The notes below the pieces were generated by a model. It did no database searches. It saw only the letters and a list, made by a program, of their open reading frames with translations, and was not told where the DNA came from. Below, piece after piece: positions 60,605 through 64,000 of a stretch of 64,000 nucleotides of DNA (position 1 is its first letter; each line of letters opens with the position of its first letter). Location: assembly GCF_016429255.1 (NCBI RefSeq), contig NZ_JAELUG010000023.1:1-64000 (forward strand), written 5' to 3'. The DNA comes from Rhizobium sp. ASV8 (GTDB taxonomy: Bacteria > Pseudomonadota > Alphaproteobacteria > Rhizobiales > Rhizobiaceae). Position numbers and translations under genes: made by a program.

Positions 60605-63385
60605 TCAGAACCCGATGCTGAGTTTGGCATTGAACCCGTGTTGCTGCGCGGATGCCGCAACCTGGCCGCTATAGGAGACGCCGAATGTCGTGTTTTTGGC
60701 GAGACGGAAATCGAGGCCTGCTTCCACGATACCGACATTTCTGGCGATGGGAACTCCCGCGACGTCGAAGCCGGCACCCGATGTGAAGCTATTGGTCGAG
60801 ACGGGCATAGTGTCGCCGAATGCGTGGCGCCAGCCGAGCGTTCCGCGCGCTACTGTCGGAAGACTGCCGATGTCGAAATTGGCCGCCGTTCTCAGCCCCA
60901 GGGTCGCAAACGTCATTTCGGTCATCTGCTCCTTTGCCGAAAGCATGGTGGTGCGGCCGGCTTCGTCAAAGTCGTTGGTATCGAGTTTGATGTGGGTCAG
61001 CCCAGCGTAGGGCTCGAAGGAGGTACCGTCGATTTCGAAGCGATAGCCTGCCTCGCCGAAGAACTGGAAGGTTCCCGCGCCGTAGCTGGCCCTCAGGCTG
61101 TCCGAGAAGCCTGGTATGGCAATCGCGCGACGGATGTCGATATCGCTCCAGCTGTAGGCAAGCCCGCCACGGAGGGCAAGCTGCCCGCCGGCCGTATCCC
61201 ACGCGCTGCCGCCATAAAGGCCGAGATGGTAGACGTTGCTGGAACCGGAAGAGGATCGCGCATCAACCTCAAAGCTGCTGCTGCCGTAGCCTGCGATAAT
61301 GCCGAGCCGCCCGCTATCTGCGACGCTCGCATCGGCACCGATCAGCAAGCCGCCGGTCGAATACGACAGTTTCGCCGCGTTGCCGTCACCGTCGATCGAA
61401 CTCCAGGCGCCGTAGCCATAGCCCCAAACCGCGAGCCCCTCATCCGAGCTTGCATCGGTCGCCTTTGCTCCACCCCTGCCGTAGGTGAAGACCGGTGCGA
61501 ACAAGGCATCAGCATCACCAAAGGCCGCGCGGATGCGATTGGCGGCGGCTTCGCGAAGAAAGCGGCTATCTTCGATCATGGCTGTCTTGGCCGATGCATG
61601 GATCTCGCCGGACAGATCGGCAAGCCCAGTACGGGCCGTTGCGACGGCTGATGTTTGCAATGCCGCAGCCGCTTCCAGCATGTAGCCGTCGGAGCTGTTC
61701 AGGTTGCGTTCCAGAACGCGGGCAACCGCTCGCTGATTGTTTGTATCGGCGACGCTGGCATCGTCGAACGGCAACCGCCGGACGGTCAAATCGACCTCGC
61801 CGGCCCGATAGCCGAGTTCGGTTTTCAGAAAGGCGGTTTCGGGGCCGGCGATGCCATCGAATCGTCCTGCAATGCTGCCGGCCGTCAGGATCGTGCCGGC
61901 AATATCGTGACGATAGAGGCCGGGCAGAAGATCCGCGGTCAAGGTGCCGCCGTTAATGGAGGCCGTGCCGGTTACGGCGAGATTGTTGCGGTTGCCGGAC
62001 GGGTCGATACTGGCGATGAGAGTGGCGCCGGCTTGCTGGCGATAGTCTCCATCGACGGTCAAGGTGCCGCGCCGATTGTAGACGCCAGGGACCATCATGC
62101 CGCCGTTGTCGACCGTGCCGTAAACGATGCCAATGCCGGCGACTGCACCTCCTGCGTCGACGCGCAGGGGAGATCTGATACTGCCTTGAATTGCGAGCAT
62201 GCCGCCATCGACGCGGGTGGCGCCGGTGTATGTGCTGTCGCCATAGAGGACGAGTGTGCCCGCACCCGATTTGATCAGGCCGCCCGCGCCGGTGATATTG
62301 TTGTCCCAATTGCTTAGTCCGCTCGGCTGAACGACATGGAAATCGCCCCAGTCGAACCGGCCAGGGCCTCGCACTGCCCGTCCTGCGCTCAACAGACCGT
62401 AGCCATAATAGTCATCCACGCCAGGAGGGCCGATGTCGGTTGCTGTTCCGAGCAATACCTGTCGCACCTGGTCCGTGGTCATATAGGGAAACATCTGCCA
62501 CACCAGCGCGGCGGTTCCCGCAACATGTGGAGCGGCGAAGGACGTACCGATATCAAGCGCATAGCCGCCATCCGGCGTGGCTACCTTCAAGCCGTACACA
62601 TCTCCGCCGGGGGCGGCAAGGCACCAGTTCTTCGCCACGCCGCAGGCATTGGCGTAAGATGCCAGTTGCCCATCCCAGTCCACCGCCGTAACTGCCAGCC
62701 AACCGCGTTCCAATTCAGGAAACAACCAGGGCAGGCCGGAGTCGATGTTGGGCTGGTTCATTCCCTCGTTGGCGGTAGCGAAAATCATGAGTCCGCCACG
62801 TCCGACCGTTTGCCGTGCAGCGGAGAGCATGTTGGGCATGTAGTTTTCTATATCCCGAGTCGTAGCGCTGGTAATGGCGTCCGACAGGCCCCAGCTGTTG
62901 TTCACGATGCGCACGCCGCGATCCATGAGATCGGACCACGCCTTACCAACGATGGGATCGTCGATGGCCATAGTGCCGTCCTCGTCGAGGATACGCGCGC
63001 TGATGATTTTTGCGCCGGGCGCGACGCCTTCGATACCAATACCGTCGCGTCTTGCGGCGATGATCGAAGCTACGGCTGTGCCATGGCCATTGGCATCGAT
63101 TAGATTGGGTGATTGCGTGACATAATCATATCCGCCGATGACCTGCCCCTGTAATTCGCGGATGCCCGGCGCCATACCGCTGTCGACTACACCGACAAGC
63201 ACACCGCTACCGTCGACCCCGAGCATATACGCATATTGGGCGCTGATCATCGGCAGGCCCCAGGAGGCCCAGAATTCCTTGGTCTCATAGTCCTGCGGCT
63301 TGCTTTGGGACCATGCGGGCTGTGCCAAGGCCATAGATAGGAATAGACAGGCCATCATTCGACGGCCGACCGATATGATTTTCAT
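60605..63385 (-). CDS. subtilase autotransporter
   Basis: A 926-residue type V secreted protease. A Sec signal peptide spans residues 1-26 (cleavage after WSQ). The S8 peptidase domain follows with the triad Asp68 in VVDSG, His101 in NGHGTAVAS and Ser282 in GTSFAAPHVAG. A passenger-associated repeat is near residue 365 (GGLIKSGAGTLVLYGDSTYTGATRVDGGML). The C-terminal 270 residues or so form the beta-barrel and end in IGF, a terminal Phe as usual. It would be displayed on or released from the cell surface. Confidence 0.93.
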   Translation of the reverse strand: MKIISVGRRMMACLFLSMALAQPAWSQSKPQDYETKEFWASWGLPMISAQYAYMLGVDGSGVLVGVVDSGMAPGIRELQGQVIGGYDYVTQSPNLIDANGHGTAVASIIAARRDGIGIEGVAPGAKIISARILDEDGTMAIDDPIVGKAWSDLMDRGVRIVNNSWGLSDAITSATTRDIENYMPNMLSAARQTVGRGGLMIFATANEGMNQPNIDSGLPWLFPELERGWLAVTAVDWDGQLASYANACGVAKNWCLAAPGGDVYGLKVATPDGGYALDIGTSFAAPHVAGTAALVWQMFPYMTTDQVRQVLLGTATDIGPPGVDDYYGYGLLSAGRAVRGPGRFDWGDFHVVQPSGLSNWDNNITGAGGLIKSGAGTLVLYGDSTYTGATRVDGGMLAIQGSIRSPLRVDAGGAVAGIGIVYGTVDNGGMMVPGVYNRRGTLTVDGDYRQQAGATLIASIDPSGNRNNLAVTGTASINGGTLTADLLPGLYRHDIAGTILTAGSIAGRFDGIAGPETAFLKTELGYRAGEVDLTVRRLPFDDASVADTNNQRAVARVLERNLNSSDGYMLEAAAALQTSAVATARTGLADLSGEIHASAKTAMIEDSRFLREAAANRIRAAFGDADALFAPVFTYGRGGAKATDASSDEGLAVWGYGYGAWSSIDGDGNAAKLSYSTGGLLIGADASVADSGRLGIIAGYGSSSFEVDARSSSGSSNVYHLGLYGGSAWDTAGGQLALRGGLAYSWSDIDIRRAIAIPGFSDSLRASYGAGTFQFFGEAGYRFEIDGTSFEPYAGLTHIKLDTNDFDEAGRTTMLSAKEQMTEMTFATLGLRTAANFDIGSLPTVARGTLGWRHAFGDTMPVSTNSFTSGAGFDVAGVPIARNVGIVEAGLDFRLAKNTTFGVSYSGQVAASAQQHGFNAKLSIGF

Positions 63386-63635
63386 TGGATCCCCACGCCC
63401 GAAACTATTCTCCGAACCTCAATGGCGAGGTTCACTTCCAGCCGTTATCCGGAGGTCGCGCTGTCTCGCTGCGCGCGAATGTTCGGCAACTCAGAATAGG
63501 CAGAGGACAATTCTGAATATATACGACAGGTGCCGTATTTCATGCAGCGATTAGCTTGCGACGTCGCGCCACATGGGGTCAATATTGAGTGACGGCCTTG
63601 CAACGCGAGCCCGGCCGGCGGTTTCACGCGACTTT

Positions 63636-64000
63636 TCAGGCGAGATTGATCTGCCAGGAAACGCCATAGCGATCGTTCACCCAGCAGAAACGGCGACTGA
63701 AGCCATAATCGCCGAGCGGCATCAGCTCCTGCCCGCCCTCGGACAAGGCCTTATGCAGGCGGTCGATTTCCTCTTCCGTCTCGCATTCGACGAAAAGCGA
63801 CATCGACGGCGTGAAATTAAAGGCATGGGGCCCGTCGCTATCGATCGCCATGTAGCGGCGCCCGTTCAGGGTGAACCATGCGGTCTTGACGGTGCCTTCG
63901 GGCTGGCCCTCGCCGGCGCCGTAGAGCTCAAGCCGTTCGATGCCCGATCGCGGAAAGAGCGAGACGTAAAAATCGATTGCCGCTTTCGCGTGGCCATGGT
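63636..64000 (-). CDS. VOC/PhnB-like protein, partial at window edge
   Basis: The minus-strand frame stays open to the window end, so the N-terminus lies outside. The visible 121 codons start with HGHAKAAIDFYVSLFPRSGIERLELYG and end with MPLGDYGFSRRFCWVNDRYGVSWQINLA. Both are characteristic of the PhnB/3-demethylubiquinone methyltransferase-like branch of the VOC superfamily. Function in most members is unknown. Confidence 0.85.
   Translation of the reverse strand, partial: HGHAKAAIDFYVSLFPRSGIERLELYGAGEGQPEGTVKTAWFTLNGRRYMAIDSDGPHAFNFTPSMSLFVECETEEEIDRLHKALSEGGQELMPLGDYGFSRRFCWVNDRYGVSWQINLA

Overview
The window reads as a secondary replicon (plasmid or chromid) of a Rhizobium-like alphaproteobacterium. 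The clearest evidence is a complete repABC replication and partition operon (6448-10110) with a candidate antisense RNA between repB and repC and three 16-bp parS-like palindromes. The rest fits a rhizobial accessory replicon: many ABC importers, LacI, AraC and Lrp regulators, homogentisate catabolism, and an intergenic repeat that resembles the rhizobial RIME family. No rRNA, tRNA, CRISPR array, intact insertion sequence or phage gene was recognised.

Layout. 1-5500: small unlinked genes (NmrA-like oxidoreductase, methyltransferase, GrpB, GNAT, exported proteins). 5542-10110: a ProQ/FinO-domain protein, then repA, repB, the antisense RNA and repC. 10560-13143: an exported L,D-transpeptidase-like protein, and a PmtA-like methyltransferase followed by a DedA protein. 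13746-20560: an Amadori-product (fructosyl-amine) locus with FrlB-like deglycase, FrlD-like kinase, LacI repressor, polar amino acid-type ABC importer and an ornithine cyclodeaminase-family enzyme. Two 18-bp operators that are exact reverse complements of each other tie it into one regulon. 20946-29137: mostly isolated genes, including a stand-alone flagellar hook gene flgE with its own terminator. 29303-34244: an Lrp/AsnC regulator divergent from hppD-hmgA-fahA-maiA, the route from 4-hydroxyphenylpyruvate to fumarate and acetoacetate. 34452-38705: an alkaline phosphatase behind a Pho box, then a Tat-exported DUF3299-like protein with a LolD/FtsX-type ABC pair whose permease carries a His/Asp-rich loop.

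38923-42753: a FecBCDE-type iron-siderophore importer with a convergent methyltransferase. 43565-51160: a sugar ABC importer (CUT1 type), a nucleotidyltransferase and a GH29 alpha-L-fucosidase, divergent from a LacI repressor, with a perfect 18-bp palindrome between them. 51212-54577: HlyD plus two ABC-2 permeases with no ATPase gene beside them. 55210-56304: membrane diguanylate cyclase. 56425-60475: cobalamin riboswitch, possible 26-codon leader ORF, BtuFCD-type importer and a methyltransferase. 60605-63385: subtilase autotransporter. 63636-64000: partial PhnB/VOC protein cut by the window edge.

All functional calls come from reading motifs and gene order by eye. No database search was run. 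Start codons were adjusted from ribosome-binding sites and signal peptides where visible.
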